A DNA stretch of 42,712 nt, taken from Streptococcus sp. HMSC034E03 (GTDB lineage: Bacteria; Bacillota; Bacilli; Lactobacillales; Streptococcaceae). Every line of letters starts with the position of its first letter. Position 1 is the first letter of the stretch. Made by a program: the position numbers and the translations under genes. Below the pieces are notes generated by a model. It searched no databases. It worked only from the letters and a program-made list of their open reading frames with translations, and was not told where the DNA came from. The DNA lies in the NCBI RefSeq assembly GCF_001811505.1, contig NZ_KV804964.1:1-42712 (forward strand), read 5' to 3'. Shown here piece after piece: positions 9,126-17,998 of this stretch.

Positions 9126-10991
9126 ATGTATAGCTCTATTAAAGATTTAATTGAAAAGTTAGAATCCGAAAAGAAAAGACTTCAAGATAACTTTAGTCAA
9201 TTGGCTGATTATGACAGAGAAGTATATAAGAGTCAATACCAGCAAGTAGATAATGATTTTTCAACCCTTATTGATTTGATTGATAACGAACTAGATGATG
9301 AATTTTTATCTGATGATGTAACAAAAAAGTATAAAAACCTTCGTGATAATTGGTTAGAAAGCCTATCGAATTGTTATGATAGTGATATTTATATGTATGA
9401 AACAACCTTACCTCAAATTTTAGAGAATTTTAAAGTAATTAAACTTTTTTCTTTTATTTCGAAAGTGGATTCTACAACAGTTATTATAGGAGCTAATGGA
9501 GCAGGGAAAAGTAGTCTTATTAATGAATTGCGGAAGAATAGTATAGATGAGATGTATGTTTTGCCAGCTCAGAAACTATTATATTTTGTGTCTAATATTT
9601 CTAATCGTAATAATATTGAACAAGAGAATTATATACGAGATTTGAAAAATACAAATATTAAATATGACACTATTGATTTGTATCCATTAAATATTCAAGA
9701 TAATTTTTCAAATACGTTTACTAACTTAATAACACTATTAGTAAAAGATATTATGGTTGTAGCTACTTATAAATTCAGAGGACAAAATGATTCGTCATTA
9801 TCTTTGTGGCAAAAATTGGAAAGAATATGGAATAAAATTAAACCAGAAATTAGTTTTGAAATTGATCCTATAAAAATAATTGTAAATGTTAAAAAAAATG
9901 ACTCTAAATATAGTATAAATGGTCTTAGTGATGGAGAACGTTGTATATTGTTTTATATTGGAAATGTTCTTCTAGCTCCAGAGAATAGCTATATTGTCGT
10001 TGACGAACCAGAAACATTTCTAAATGCTGCCGTCTATAATGAATTATGGGATTTGCTAATATCAGAACGACCTGATTGTCAATTCATTTTTGCTTCGCAT
10101 AACATGGACTTTGTTCAATCCAGAACTAATGCAACCTATATATGGTGTAAGAAATTTGAAGCACCTTATGATTTGGATTATCAGGTATTGGAAGAGACAC
10201 AAGAAATGCCTTTATCCTTGTTAACTGAAGTATCTGGGACAAGAAAGCCAATTTTATTTTGTGAAGGAACTAAAAATAGTATAGACTATCAGATTTATTC
10301 TAAACTATTCAGTGAATTTTGTTTTGTAAAACCAGTTCAAGGGCATAAACAAGTTATTCAATACACAAAAGCTTATAATAAATTAAAGAAATCACATGGT
10401 AATGAAGCTTATGGCATTATTGATTATGACTGGATGGATGAGGCAAGAATTCAAAATTATAAAAAGAAAAATATTTTTGTGCTCCCTTTTAATGAGATAG
10501 AGATGTTTTTGATAGATGAAGAAATAGTGAATTATGTTTTATCTGATGATGAGGAGGATAAAAAACAAAAAATTAAAAAACTTCGAGACACTGTTATTGG
10601 TTTGTGTATAACAAATAAAGATAAAATAATACGAATTGCCTTGAAAAAGAAACTTGATGAATTTATGGAAGGGAATTTGATAGAAACAAGAGAACCAACC
10701 GAGGATGAAGCACGGACATTTTTAGAAAATTTATCAGAAAAATTTGATATAACTGTAACATTAGAAAATATAACTAAAATGGTGGAAGATAGCATAGCTT
10801 CTTCAGATTTTTCGACAATTTTAAAGATTTGTAACTTGAAAAATGAAATAATTGGTTCTAAAGAAATTAAAGAAATAGTTTCTAACTTAAAAGAAAAATC
10901 TTTAAGTAGTATTGCATTGGATAATGATTTACAGAAAAAATTACGGCATAAATATTTTGAAGAATTGGAAGCAAAACTATTGAACCATTAA
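9126..10991 (+). CDS. Fused AAA-ATPase / DUF4435 TOPRIM protein (single-chain PARIS-like, AriA-AriB)
   Basis: A 621-aa protein with two parts. Residues 1-350 form an ABC-like ATPase with Walker A GANGAGKSS (122-130), signature GLSDGER (266-272), Walker B VVDEPE (D293, E294) and a following ASHN switch histidine. The second part matches DUF4435, a TOPRIM-type nuclease: E380 in FCEGTKNS and D433-Y-D435 in IIDYDW are the expected metal-binding glutamate and DxD. In PARIS defence, AriA (ATPase) senses phage anti-restriction proteins such as Ocr and releases AriB (DUF4435), which cuts host tRNA. Fused versions are known. The chain is somewhat short for a fusion of both, so it may be a distinct relative. 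The ribosome binding site TAAGGAG overlaps the hsdS stop, showing tight coupling. The gene is AT-rich, with an A8 tract at 9891-9898. Confidence 0.65.
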   Translation: MYSSIKDLIEKLESEKKRLQDNFSQLADYDREVYKSQYQQVDNDFSTLIDLIDNELDDEFLSDDVTKKYKNLRDNWLESLSNCYDSDIYMYETTLPQILENFKVIKLFSFISKVDSTTVIIGANGAGKSSLINELRKNSIDEMYVLPAQKLLYFVSNISNRNNIEQENYIRDLKNTNIKYDTIDLYPLNIQDNFSNTFTNLITLLVKDIMVVATYKFRGQNDSSLSLWQKLERIWNKIKPEISFEIDPIKIIVNVKKNDSKYSINGLSDGERCILFYIGNVLLAPENSYIVVDEPETFLNAAVYNELWDLLISERPDCQFIFASHNMDFVQSRTNATYIWCKKFEAPYDLDYQVLEETQEMPLSLLTEVSGTRKPILFCEGTKNSIDYQIYSKLFSEFCFVKPVQGHKQVIQYTKAYNKLKKSHGNEAYGIIDYDWMDEARIQNYKKKNIFVLPFNEIEMFLIDEEIVNYVLSDDEEDKKQKIKKLRDTVIGLCITNKDKIIRIALKKKLDEFMEGNLIETREPTEDEARTFLENLSEKFDITVTLENITKMVEDSIASSDFSTILKICNLKNEIIGSKEIKEIVSNLKEKSLSSIALDNDLQKKLRHKYFEELEAKLLNH

Positions 10992-11035
10992 ATTAATTTT
11001 TGATATTTTGAATTAAGTAAAAAGAAAGAAACATT

Positions 11036-12637
11036 ATGGAAACAACACAAACGTCCCAGTCGCTCTATCAAGCCCTGTGGAACTCAGCGGATGTTCTCCG
11101 CTCTAAGATGGATGCCAATGACTACAAGTCCTATCTTTTAGGCATGGTCTTTTATAAGTATCTGTCAGACAAGATGCTCTTTTTCGTGGCGGAGACTATG
11201 GAAGAGGGGACAGATAGTCTTGAGGATGCCCTTGAGGTCTATCGCAACTACTACGAGGATGCGGATACCCATGAGGATCTGGTCTCTGTCATGAATGATG
11301 AGCTCAGCTATATCATCAAGCCAGACCTGACCTTTACGGCTCTGGTAGCACGTGTCAATGAGGGGACTTTCCAGCTGGAAGACTTGGCTCAAGGTTTTCG
11401 TGATATTGAGCAGAGTGACGACCTCTATGAAAATCTCTTTGAAGATATCGACCTCTACTCTAAAAAGCTAGGGGCAACTCCGCAAAAGCAAAACCAAACG
11501 GTAGCAGCAGTTATGAAAGAGTTGGCTGTGCTAGATGTGGCTGGTCATGCTGGTGATATGCTGGGGGATGCCTATGAGTATCTGATTGGTCAGTTTGCGA
11601 CTGACTCTGGTAAGAAGGCTGGTGAGTTCTATACGCCTCAGCCCGTTGCCAAGCTTATGACTCAGATTGCCTTTTTAGGTCGTGAGGACCAGCAAGGCTT
11701 TACCATCTATGATGCGACTATGGGGTCTGGCTCTCTCTTGCTCAATGCAAAAAAATACTCTCATAAACCGCAGACGGTTGTCTACTTTGGTCAGGAGCTC
11801 AATACCTCGACCTATAACCTAGCTCGGATGAATATGATCCTACACGGCGTTCCAGTTGAGAATCAATTTCTCCACAATGCCGATACACTGGATGAAGACT
11901 GGCCGACTCAAGAGCCGACCAACTTTGACGGTGTTCTCATGAACCCACCATACTCTGCCAAGTGGTCAGCAAGTTCTGGATTCCTTAATGACCCTCGTTT
12001 CTCTCCTTTTGGGAAACTGGCACCCCAGTCCAAGGCTGACTTTGCCTTTCTCTTGCATGGATATTACCACCTCAAGCAGGATAATGGGGTCATGGCTATC
12101 GTCCTTCCCCACGGTGTCCTTTTCCGTGGCAATGCGGAGGGAACCATTCGTAAGGCCTTGTTAGAAGAAGGAGCCATTGATACGGTCATCGGTCTACCAG
12201 CCAATATCTTCTTTAATACCAGCATTCCAACTACGGTTATCATTCTCAAAAAGAACCGTACTAACCGTGATGTCTACTTTATCGATGCTTCTAAGGAGTT
12301 TGATAAGGGGAAAAACCAGAATATCATGACGGATGCCCATATTGAGAAGATTTTGGAAGCCTACAAGTCACGTGAGGAGATTGATAAGTTTGCCCACCTA
12401 GCAAGCTATGAAGAAATTGTCGAAAATGACTATAACCTCAATATCCCTCGCTACGTAGATACCTTTGAGGAAGAAGAAGTAGAGCCACTGACAGACATCG
12501 TCAGCAAGATTAACGAGACAAATAAAGCAATCGAAAGCCAAACAGCTTCATTACTGGAAACGCTGAACCAACTCCACGGAACCACACCAGAAGCTGATGC
12601 TGAACTCAAAGAGTTTTTGAAAAACTTTAAAGGGTGA
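11036..12637 (+). CDS. hsdM: Type I R-M methyltransferase subunit (HsdM)
   Basis: HsdM is the N6-adenine methyltransferase of the type I complex; two copies bind HsdS. The 533-aa protein has an N-terminal helical HsdM_N domain (about 1-150), the SAM-binding motif I DATMGSGS from D226, and the catalytic NPPY motif IV (303-306). The C-terminal tail (about 480-533) is helical and should contact HsdS. The ATG follows an AAGAAAG sequence, a weak ribosome binding site, 44 bases after the PARIS-like gene. Base use resembles hsdR rather than the AT-rich genes between, so hsdR and hsdM probably represent the older core of the locus. Confidence 0.95.
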   Translation: METTQTSQSLYQALWNSADVLRSKMDANDYKSYLLGMVFYKYLSDKMLFFVAETMEEGTDSLEDALEVYRNYYEDADTHEDLVSVMNDELSYIIKPDLTFTALVARVNEGTFQLEDLAQGFRDIEQSDDLYENLFEDIDLYSKKLGATPQKQNQTVAAVMKELAVLDVAGHAGDMLGDAYEYLIGQFATDSGKKAGEFYTPQPVAKLMTQIAFLGREDQQGFTIYDATMGSGSLLLNAKKYSHKPQTVVYFGQELNTSTYNLARMNMILHGVPVENQFLHNADTLDEDWPTQEPTNFDGVLMNPPYSAKWSASSGFLNDPRFSPFGKLAPQSKADFAFLLHGYYHLKQDNGVMAIVLPHGVLFRGNAEGTIRKALLEEGAIDTVIGLPANIFFNTSIPTTVIILKKNRTNRDVYFIDASKEFDKGKNQNIMTDAHIEKILEAYKSREEIDKFAHLASYEEIVENDYNLNIPRYVDTFEEEEVEPLTDIVSKINETNKAIESQTASLLETLNQLHGTTPEADAELKEFLKNFKG

Positions 12638-12718
12638 TAGGCTTAATTGATTCGCTCATTATTAATTTACAACTTTGTTTCCGTATTTCCTGGAAACTAG
12701 TAAAAAGTTAGGAGAAAT

Positions 12719-13123
12719 ATGGAAAACAACAACCAACGTGCCTTTTGTCAGCAACTCTGGGCGGAAAATAAATACCTTGTTTTGAGCCATTCCAGCAATA
12801 TTTACAAGGACATTCGCCAGTATCTCAAGCAAGAAGTGGTGGAGGTGAGTCAGGTTCAAGAGATGATTGACCGTGCCTGCCAGATTCCAGAACATAGAGG
12901 TCAGGTTTGCAATGCCTTTCAGCATATTTGGGGCTATTTTAAAAAGCAAGCCAGCCTTGACGAGCGCAAAGACTATATGCTCTTGCTGGATTGTTACCGC
13001 TTTGGTCAGGCTTCCAAGGAGGATTTGATTGCGAAGACGAGAGAGTTGCTTGAACGTTACCCAAATGCTTATCTGCAACATTCTACCTTGTTGAAAGGAG
13101 ACTCCCATGAGACTTTGGCATGA
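12719..13123 (+). CDS. YbgA-like DUF1722 protein
   Basis: A 134-aa soluble protein matching the DUF1722 (YbgA) pattern. It has an early WAENKYLVLSHSSNIYKDI segment, a central AFQHIWGYFKK motif and a late LLLDCYRFG stretch. The biochemical role is unknown; in other bacteria the domain is often fused to or next to photolyase or DUF523 genes, hinting at DNA repair. The ribosome binding site is TAGGAGA before the ATG. It overlaps the following pyrimidine-dimer glycosylase-like gene by 17 bases, so the pair is translationally coupled, which fits a repair theme. The same operon may start from the hsd transcript, because no terminator is seen after hsdM. Confidence 0.8.
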   Translation: MENNNQRAFCQQLWAENKYLVLSHSSNIYKDIRQYLKQEVVEVSQVQEMIDRACQIPEHRGQVCNAFQHIWGYFKKQASLDERKDYMLLLDCYRFGQASKEDLIAKTRELLERYPNAYLQHSTLLKGDSHETLA

Positions 13124-13472
13124 GGCTTTGATTTCACAGCTTCCCCGTCCTCAGCTCTTAGGGCAACATCGAGAATGTTGTGCTCTTCGTGGCAATGGCT
13201 GGGGCAGAAAGCATGCGACAGTGGACTATGTCTTTACCCATTCGCCTTATCGACTCTATGCCTATCATCGTTTGATTATGGAGGAGATGGCTATCCGGGG
13301 CTATAATGTCAGTTCAGAGTGGTTAGATAAGAACTACCGAGGGAAGACCTGTCCTTCCTATGAAGACTTAGTAGAGGAAAAGCTGAAAAGTCCTACCTAT
13401 AGTGAACATGACGATGTCTACTACGAGGAGTGTCTGGCTAATCTCCGTGAGAAGGGGATAGAGCTGGAATAA
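13107..13472 (+). CDS. Pyrimidine dimer DNA glycosylase-like protein (TIGR02328 type)
   Basis: A 121-aa protein of the Pyr_excise / TIGR02328 type, related to T4 endonuclease V (DenV). It starts MRLWHEALISQLPRPQLLGQHRECCALRG, where the early arginine and the QLLGQHRE segment match the family's N-terminal active region. A histidine-rich middle (VDYVFTHSPYRLYAYHRLIMEEM) follows. Family members are predicted to excise UV pyrimidine dimers, but the streptococcal proteins are not well tested. AAAGGAG precedes the ATG. It is read in a different frame over the end of the DUF1722 gene and ends before a terminator at 13533. Confidence 0.75.
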   Translation: MRLWHEALISQLPRPQLLGQHRECCALRGNGWGRKHATVDYVFTHSPYRLYAYHRLIMEEMAIRGYNVSSEWLDKNYRGKTCPSYEDLVEEKLKSPTYSEHDDVYYEECLANLREKGIELE

Positions 13473-13532
13473 TAGTAAGAATTGTCTTCGATTTATAACT
13501 CTTCCCGTAATTTTTTTCGAATAATAAAGATG

Positions 13533-13565
13533 AGACCTTTGGAATTTTTCTAAGGTCTTTTTTAT
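13533..13565 (+). terminator. Terminator after the glycosylase-like gene
   Basis: AGACCTT (13533-13539) pairs with AAGGTCT (13552-13558) and runs into T6. It closes the hsdM-DUF1722-glycosylase stretch. Confidence 0.75.
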
Positions 13566-13576
13566 GAATGTTAGGA

Positions 13577-13605
13577 TTTACTTTTAATAACTTTTGAGTT
13601 ATAAT
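13577..13605 (+). promoter_or_regulatory. Promoter of the toxin-antitoxin pair
   Basis: TTTACT (13577-13582), a 17-base spacer and TATAAT (13600-13605) form a near-consensus sigma-70-type promoter about 20 bases before the toxin start. Confidence 0.65.
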
Positions 13606-13627
13606 TTGATTAGAAAGAGGTTGCTTG

Positions 13628-13993
13628 GTGCATACGATTTACTTCTATAAGGACAAAAATGAAAATGAGCCAGTATTGGATTATATGAGAGAATTAGCTA
13701 GTCAGAAAAGTAAGGATAGTCGCATCAAACTCAATAAATTAAATGACTATATCGAGTTGCTTAGTCAACATGGTACGAGAGCTGGTGAACCCTATATCAA
13801 ACATTTGGAAGATGAGATTTGGGAACTAAGACCACTGAGAGATCGAATTTTATTTGTAGCATGGGTTGATGGTAGTTTTGTTCTTTTACATCATTTTGTC
13901 AAAAAGACTCAGAAAACTCCTAGAAGAGAAATTGAAAAAGCCAAGCGTGAACTGAAGGACATAAAAGAAAGAGGGGTAAGTGATGAAGAATAG
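13628..13993 (+). CDS. HigB/RelE-family toxin
   Basis: A 121-aa protein of the RelE/ParE superfamily (phage-derived Gp49-like/HigB type). The visible core is the [33 protein letters not shown] segment, the RelE strand-rich region with the basic residues used for mRNA cleavage on the ribosome, followed by a helical EIEKAKREL tail. GTG 13628 is preferred over TTG 13625 because GAGG (13617-13620) lies seven bases from the GTG. The toxin gene precedes the antitoxin, the order typical of HigBA. The two overlap, consistent with coupled translation. Confidence 0.85.
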   Translation: MHTIYFYKDKNENEPVLDYMRELASQKSKDSRIKLNKLNDYIELLSQHGTRAGEPYIKHLEDEIWELRPLRDRILFVAWVDGSFVLLHHFVKKTQKTPRREIEKAKRELKDIKERGVSDEE

Positions 13994-14276
13994 TGCCGTT
14001 GGGAGTAATTGGAAGGATGTCCGATCTGAACTCTTTACCGAGGAGGAAATCCTTGAAAGTGATATGCGAGTGGCTATTATGAGTGAGCTGATTGAGGCTA
14101 GACATGAACAAGGAATCAGTCAGAAAAAGCTAGAAGAACTTAGTGGAGTAAGCCAGCCTGTCATAGCTAGAATGGAAACAGGAAAGACTAGTCCTCAGTT
14201 GGATACAGTCTTGAAAGTTTTAGCCAGTTTAGGAAAGACACTAGCAGTCGTCCCACTTGAACAGAGAAAGAGTTGA
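13983..14276 (+). CDS. HigA-type antitoxin, XRE-family DNA-binding protein
   Basis: A 97-aa antitoxin with a helix-turn-helix at about residues 50-80 ([27 protein letters not shown]), a classic XRE/Cro fold. The N-terminal part should bind and neutralise the toxin and the helix-turn-helix should repress their shared promoter. GAGGGG lies upstream of tandem GTG-ATG codons. ATG 13983 is taken as the start, overlapping the toxin gene by 11 bases. No clear operator palindrome was found at the promoter. Confidence 0.85.
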   Translation: MKNSAVGSNWKDVRSELFTEEEILESDMRVAIMSELIEARHEQGISQKKLEELSGVSQPVIARMETGKTSPQLDTVLKVLASLGKTLAVVPLEQRKS

Positions 14277-14481
14277 TAGGAATGAAATTACTTGGTTGGC
14301 TAAAATCATCCACTGGATAATTTCACCTCCCGTCCGCACTTTTCAGAGAAATATCAGAATTACAAAAGAAAAATCAACCTATAGTCTTTTCTAATAGCAA
14401 GCCATAGTCACTTATAAGAATTACTAATAACACGTTTTACCAATCTAACTAAAATACAGCTATAAAACAAGCTACACAAAG

Positions 14482-14511
14482 GATTTGAGGTATTTGTCTC
14501 AGGTCTTTTTC
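14482..14511 (+). terminator. Probable terminator before metE
   Basis: GATTTGAG (14482-14489) pairs with CTCAGGTC (14498-14505) using two G-U pairs, followed by a T-rich run. The 200 bases between the antitoxin and this hairpin hold no gene that I can see. Confidence 0.55.
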
Positions 14512-14527
14512 TTTTGTTTAAAACGGA

Positions 14528-14548
14528 GATATAGTTTCAAACTATATC
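14528..14548. promoter_or_regulatory. MET-box (MetR/MtaR LysR-type operator)
   Basis: GATATAGTTTCAAACTATATC is a perfect 21-base palindrome around a central C. It contains TATAGTTTnAAACTATA, the streptococcal MET-box bound by the LysR-family methionine regulator (MetR/MtaR). It lies just upstream of the proposed metE -35, the right place for an activator. Confidence 0.88.
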
Positions 14549-14568
14549 AAAGCCTAATTTTTTACAAT

Positions 14569-14597
14569 TATACAGATGATTTCTTTTCTGTTAAGAT
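14569..14597 (+). promoter_or_regulatory. metE promoter
   Basis: TATACA (14569-14574), a 17-base spacer and TAAGAT (14592-14597) form a weak promoter, consistent with dependence on an activator at the adjacent MET-box. Confidence 0.5.
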
Positions 14598-14628
14598 AGT
14601 TTCAACAACAAATTTTGGAGGACACATC

Positions 14629-16878
14629 ATGTCAACTACAATCATCGGTTTCCCTCGTTTGGGCGAATTCCGCGAATTAAAATTTACAACTGAAAAATAC
14701 TTTAGAAAAGAAATCTCAGAAGAAGAACTTTTGGCAGCAGCAAAAGACTTGCGTGCAAAACACTGGAACATCGTCAAAGAAAAAGGCATCACTGAAATTC
14801 CATCAAATGACTTTTCTCACTATGACAACTTCCTTGATGCTGCTTTCCTTTTCAACGTAGTTCCTGCATCTGTTCAAAACTTGGAATTATCTGATCTTGA
14901 ACGTTACTTTGCTTTGGGACGTGGTTACCAAGGAGAAAAAGGGGATGTTCGTGCCCTTCCGATGAAGAAATGGTTCAATACGAACTACCACTATATCGTT
15001 CCTAAATTTGAAAAAGACACTCAAGTTAAATTGGCTGGTCACAAGATTTTCGATGAGTTCCAAGAAGCAAAAGAACTTGGTCTTAACACTCGTCCTGTCC
15101 TTGTAGGTCCATTCACTTTCCTTCAATTGTCAGACTTTGAAGAAGGTGTGAAAGCAGAAGATTTCGTAGATAGCTTAGTGGCTGCTTACCAAGATGTTTT
15201 TGCGAAATTGGCTGAACTTGGTGCAACTCGTATCCAACTCGACGAAGCTGCTCTTGTCAAAGATTTGACAGAAGAAGAAAAAGCCCTCTTCTTGAACATC
15301 TACAACAAACTCTTGGCTGACAAAAAAGGTCTTGAAGTCTTGCTTCAAACTTACTTCGGTGACGTTCGTGACGTTTACGCTGACCTTGTGAAATTGCCAG
15401 TGGATGCTATCGGTTTGGACTTCGTTGAAGGTAAGAAAACTCTTGAATTGGTTAAAGGCGGATTCCCAGCTGACAAGACTCTTTATGCGGGTATTGTCAA
15501 TGGTAAGAACATCTGGCGCAACAATTACGAAAAGAGCTTGGCTGTTCTTGAGCAAATTCCATCTGAAAACATTGTTTTGACAAGCTCATGTTCACTTCTT
15601 CATGTGCCATTTACAACTGCTAACGAAGAATTTGAACCAGCTATCTTGAACCACTTCGCCTTTGCAGTTGAAAAATTAGATGAGATCCGTGACTTGGATG
15701 CTATCCGCAACGGTCAAGGTGAACAAGCTCTTGCAGCTAACAAAGAACTCTTTGCGACTGAACGTGTTGGTGAAAATGCGGAACTTCGTGCTCGTATCGC
15801 TGGATTGACTGACGCAGACTACACTCGTTTGCCAGCCTTCGCAGAACGTGAAGCTATCCAAGAAGAAGCATTCAAACTTCCAGCTCTTCCAACAACAACC
15901 ATCGGTTCATTCCCTCAAACTAAGGAAGTTCGTGCGAAACGTTTGGCCTTCCGTAAAGGTGAATTGTCTCAAGAGGAGTATGATGCTTTCCTTGCTGAAA
16001 CAATTGACGAATGGATCAAATGGCAAGAAGAAGTTGGATTTGACGTGCTTGTACACGGTGAATTCGAGCGTAATGACATGGTTGAGTACTTCGGTCAAAA
16101 CTTGTCAGGTTACCTCTTCTCTAAGAACGGTTGGGTACAATCATACGGTATGCGTGGGGTTAAACCACCAATTATCTGGGGTGATGTCACTCGTCTCAAC
16201 CCAATCACTGTCAAATGGTCTAGCTATGCACAAAGCCGTACTGACAAACCTGTTAAAGGTATGTTGACTGGACCTGTTACCATCCTTAACTGGTCATTCC
16301 CACGTGAAGACATTTCTATCAAGGATTCTACTCTTCAAATCGCTCTTGCAATCAAGGATGAGGTTCTTGACCTTGAAGCTGCAGGCGTGAAAATCATCCA
16401 AATCGACGAGGCTGCTCTTCGTGAGAAATTGCCACTCCGTCGTAGCGACTGGTACGAAGATTACCTTGACTGGGCTATTCCAGCCTTCCGTTTGGTACAC
16501 TCAACAGTAGCACCAGACACACAAATCCACACTCACATGTGTTACTCAGAATTTACAGATATCATCCCAGCTATCGACAACTTGGATGCCGACGTTATCT
16601 CATTTGAAGCAAGCCGTTCAAACCTTGAAATCTTGGACGAACTCAAAGCGAAAAACTTCCAAACAGAAGTTGGACCTGGGGTTTACGATATCCACTCACC
16701 TCGTGTGCCTAATGAAGGCGAAATCGACCACACCATCGAAGCAATTCTTGCTAAAGTACCAAGCAGAAAAGTTTGGATTAACCCTGACTGTGGTTTGAAA
16801 ACACGTGGTATTCCAGAAACTAAAGAAAGCTTGATCCGCCTTGTAGAAGCTGCTAAAGCTGCGCGTGAGAAATTGTAA
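14629..16878 (+). CDS. metE: Cobalamin-independent methionine synthase (MetE)
   Basis: MetE transfers the methyl group of 5-methyltetrahydropteroyl-polyglutamate to homocysteine, the last step of methionine synthesis. The 749-aa protein has the two barrel halves of the family. The C-terminal half holds zinc/homocysteine ligands in HTHMCYSE (H636, C638) and NPDCGLKTR (C721). The N-terminal [18 protein letters not shown] opening is typical. ATG 14629 is chosen because GGAGG (14617-14621) precedes it; the reading frame extends further upstream but has no ribosome binding site there. It forms an operon with metF, which makes its methyl donor, and is controlled by the MET-box at 14528. Confidence 0.97.
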   Translation: MSTTIIGFPRLGEFRELKFTTEKYFRKEISEEELLAAAKDLRAKHWNIVKEKGITEIPSNDFSHYDNFLDAAFLFNVVPASVQNLELSDLERYFALGRGYQGEKGDVRALPMKKWFNTNYHYIVPKFEKDTQVKLAGHKIFDEFQEAKELGLNTRPVLVGPFTFLQLSDFEEGVKAEDFVDSLVAAYQDVFAKLAELGATRIQLDEAALVKDLTEEEKALFLNIYNKLLADKKGLEVLLQTYFGDVRDVYADLVKLPVDAIGLDFVEGKKTLELVKGGFPADKTLYAGIVNGKNIWRNNYEKSLAVLEQIPSENIVLTSSCSLLHVPFTTANEEFEPAILNHFAFAVEKLDEIRDLDAIRNGQGEQALAANKELFATERVGENAELRARIAGLTDADYTRLPAFAEREAIQEEAFKLPALPTTTIGSFPQTKEVRAKRLAFRKGELSQEEYDAFLAETIDEWIKWQEEVGFDVLVHGEFERNDMVEYFGQNLSGYLFSKNGWVQSYGMRGVKPPIIWGDVTRLNPITVKWSSYAQSRTDKPVKGMLTGPVTILNWSFPREDISIKDSTLQIALAIKDEVLDLEAAGVKIIQIDEAALREKLPLRRSDWYEDYLDWAIPAFRLVHSTVAPDTQIHTHMCYSEFTDIIPAIDNLDADVISFEASRSNLEILDELKAKNFQTEVGPGVYDIHSPRVPNEGEIDHTIEAILAKVPSRKVWINPDCGLKTRGIPETKESLIRLVEAAKAAREKL

Positions 16879-16940
16879 GAAAAGACATTTCTCCATACAT
16901 GGTTGATCAGTAAGAAATCAACTAGAAAAGGTTCATACAT

Positions 16941-17807
16941 ATGTCACGTCAAACACCGTCCCTCTCATTTGAAGTTTTCCCTCCAAACCCAGCAGTAGGC
17001 AATGACAAAATTATTGCAGCCCTGAAAGATATGCAGGACTTGGCCCCACACTTCATCAGTGTGACTGCCAGCAATAATAAATTTAATATCAAAGAGACGA
17101 CGGTTCGTTTGGCTGATTATATCCAAAATGACTTGGAGATTCCAACCATTGCTCACTTGCCAGCTATTTATCTGACTAAGGATAAGGTGGCTGAGACCAT
17201 TGCAGATTTGGATAAGGTGGGAGTACAGAAAATCTTGGCCCTTCGTGGAGATATCATTCCAGGTGTTGAGCCACAGAAGGATTTCCGTTATGCGACAGAC
17301 TTGATTGAGTTCATCAAGGAACAGGCTCCACACTTTGATATCATTGGTGCTTGTTATCCTGAAGGACACCCTGATTCGCCAAACCAAATCTCAGATATTC
17401 AAAATCTGAAAAGAAAAGTAGATGCAGGCTGTTCAAGTCTTGTCACTCAGCTTTTCTTTGACAATGAGCGTTTCTACGATTTCCAAGATAAATGTACCTT
17501 AGCTGGAATTGATGTGCCTATTCATGCGGGTATCATGCCAATCCTCAACCGTAACCAAGCGCTTCGTCTCTTGAAGACTTGTGAGAATATCCATCTTCCA
17601 CGTAAGTTCAAGGCTATTTTGGACAAGTATGAGAATGACCCTGAGTCACTCAGAGCAGCAGGACTTGCCTATGCCGTAGACCAAATCGTGGACTTGGTAA
17701 CGCAAGACGTAGCAGGTGTGCATCTCTACACCATGAACAATGCAGATACTGCTCAGTACATTCACCAAGCAACCCATGCCTTGTTTAATCACCAATCTTT
17801 AGGATAA
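16941..17807 (+). CDS. metF: 5,10-methylenetetrahydrofolate reductase (MetF)
   Basis: MetF reduces 5,10-methylene-THF to 5-methyl-THF using FAD and NAD(P)H, supplying the methyl donor of MetE. The 288-aa single-domain TIM barrel opens with SLSFEVFPP, the family start containing the catalytic glutamate. It continues with VTASNN, ALRGD and GACYPEGHPDS motifs for FAD and folate binding. AAAAGG lies upstream of the ATG. It begins 62 bases after metE and ends at a strong terminator. Confidence 0.97.
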   Translation: MSRQTPSLSFEVFPPNPAVGNDKIIAALKDMQDLAPHFISVTASNNKFNIKETTVRLADYIQNDLEIPTIAHLPAIYLTKDKVAETIADLDKVGVQKILALRGDIIPGVEPQKDFRYATDLIEFIKEQAPHFDIIGACYPEGHPDSPNQISDIQNLKRKVDAGCSSLVTQLFFDNERFYDFQDKCTLAGIDVPIHAGIMPILNRNQALRLLKTCENIHLPRKFKAILDKYENDPESLRAAGLAYAVDQIVDLVTQDVAGVHLYTMNNADTAQYIHQATHALFNHQSLG

Positions 17808-17816
17808 TAAAAAGCA

Positions 17817-17853
17817 AACCATTCTTCTTTTCATGGAGGAATGGTTCCTTTTT
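17817..17853 (+). terminator. Terminator of metE-metF
   Basis: AACCATTCTTC (17817-17827) pairs with GAGGAATGGTT (17836-17846) with one G-U pair, followed by a T5 run. Confidence 0.85.
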
Positions 17854-17998
17854 AATAGAAAAGCCAGCACTTTTTAAGAAAAATATGATAAAATAGACTC
17901 TGTACGTACTTGATACAAAGATGAGGGTATAAACGATATTTAAGCAGTCTTAATCTTATGTCAAAGAGATGTAAGTTAAAGAATCAGAACTAAAGTAA

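Noticed and set aside
15175-15555. Long minus-strand frames inside metE, pnp and cysS (for example 15175-15555, 18744-19217, 22832-23326)
   Set aside because: These arise from codon bias in strongly expressed genes; they have no ribosome binding sites and no recognisable domains.
17939-17955. CiaR-like site (TTTAAG-N5-TTAATC)
   Set aside because: The second half-site is poor and no matching -10 box follows at the required distance.
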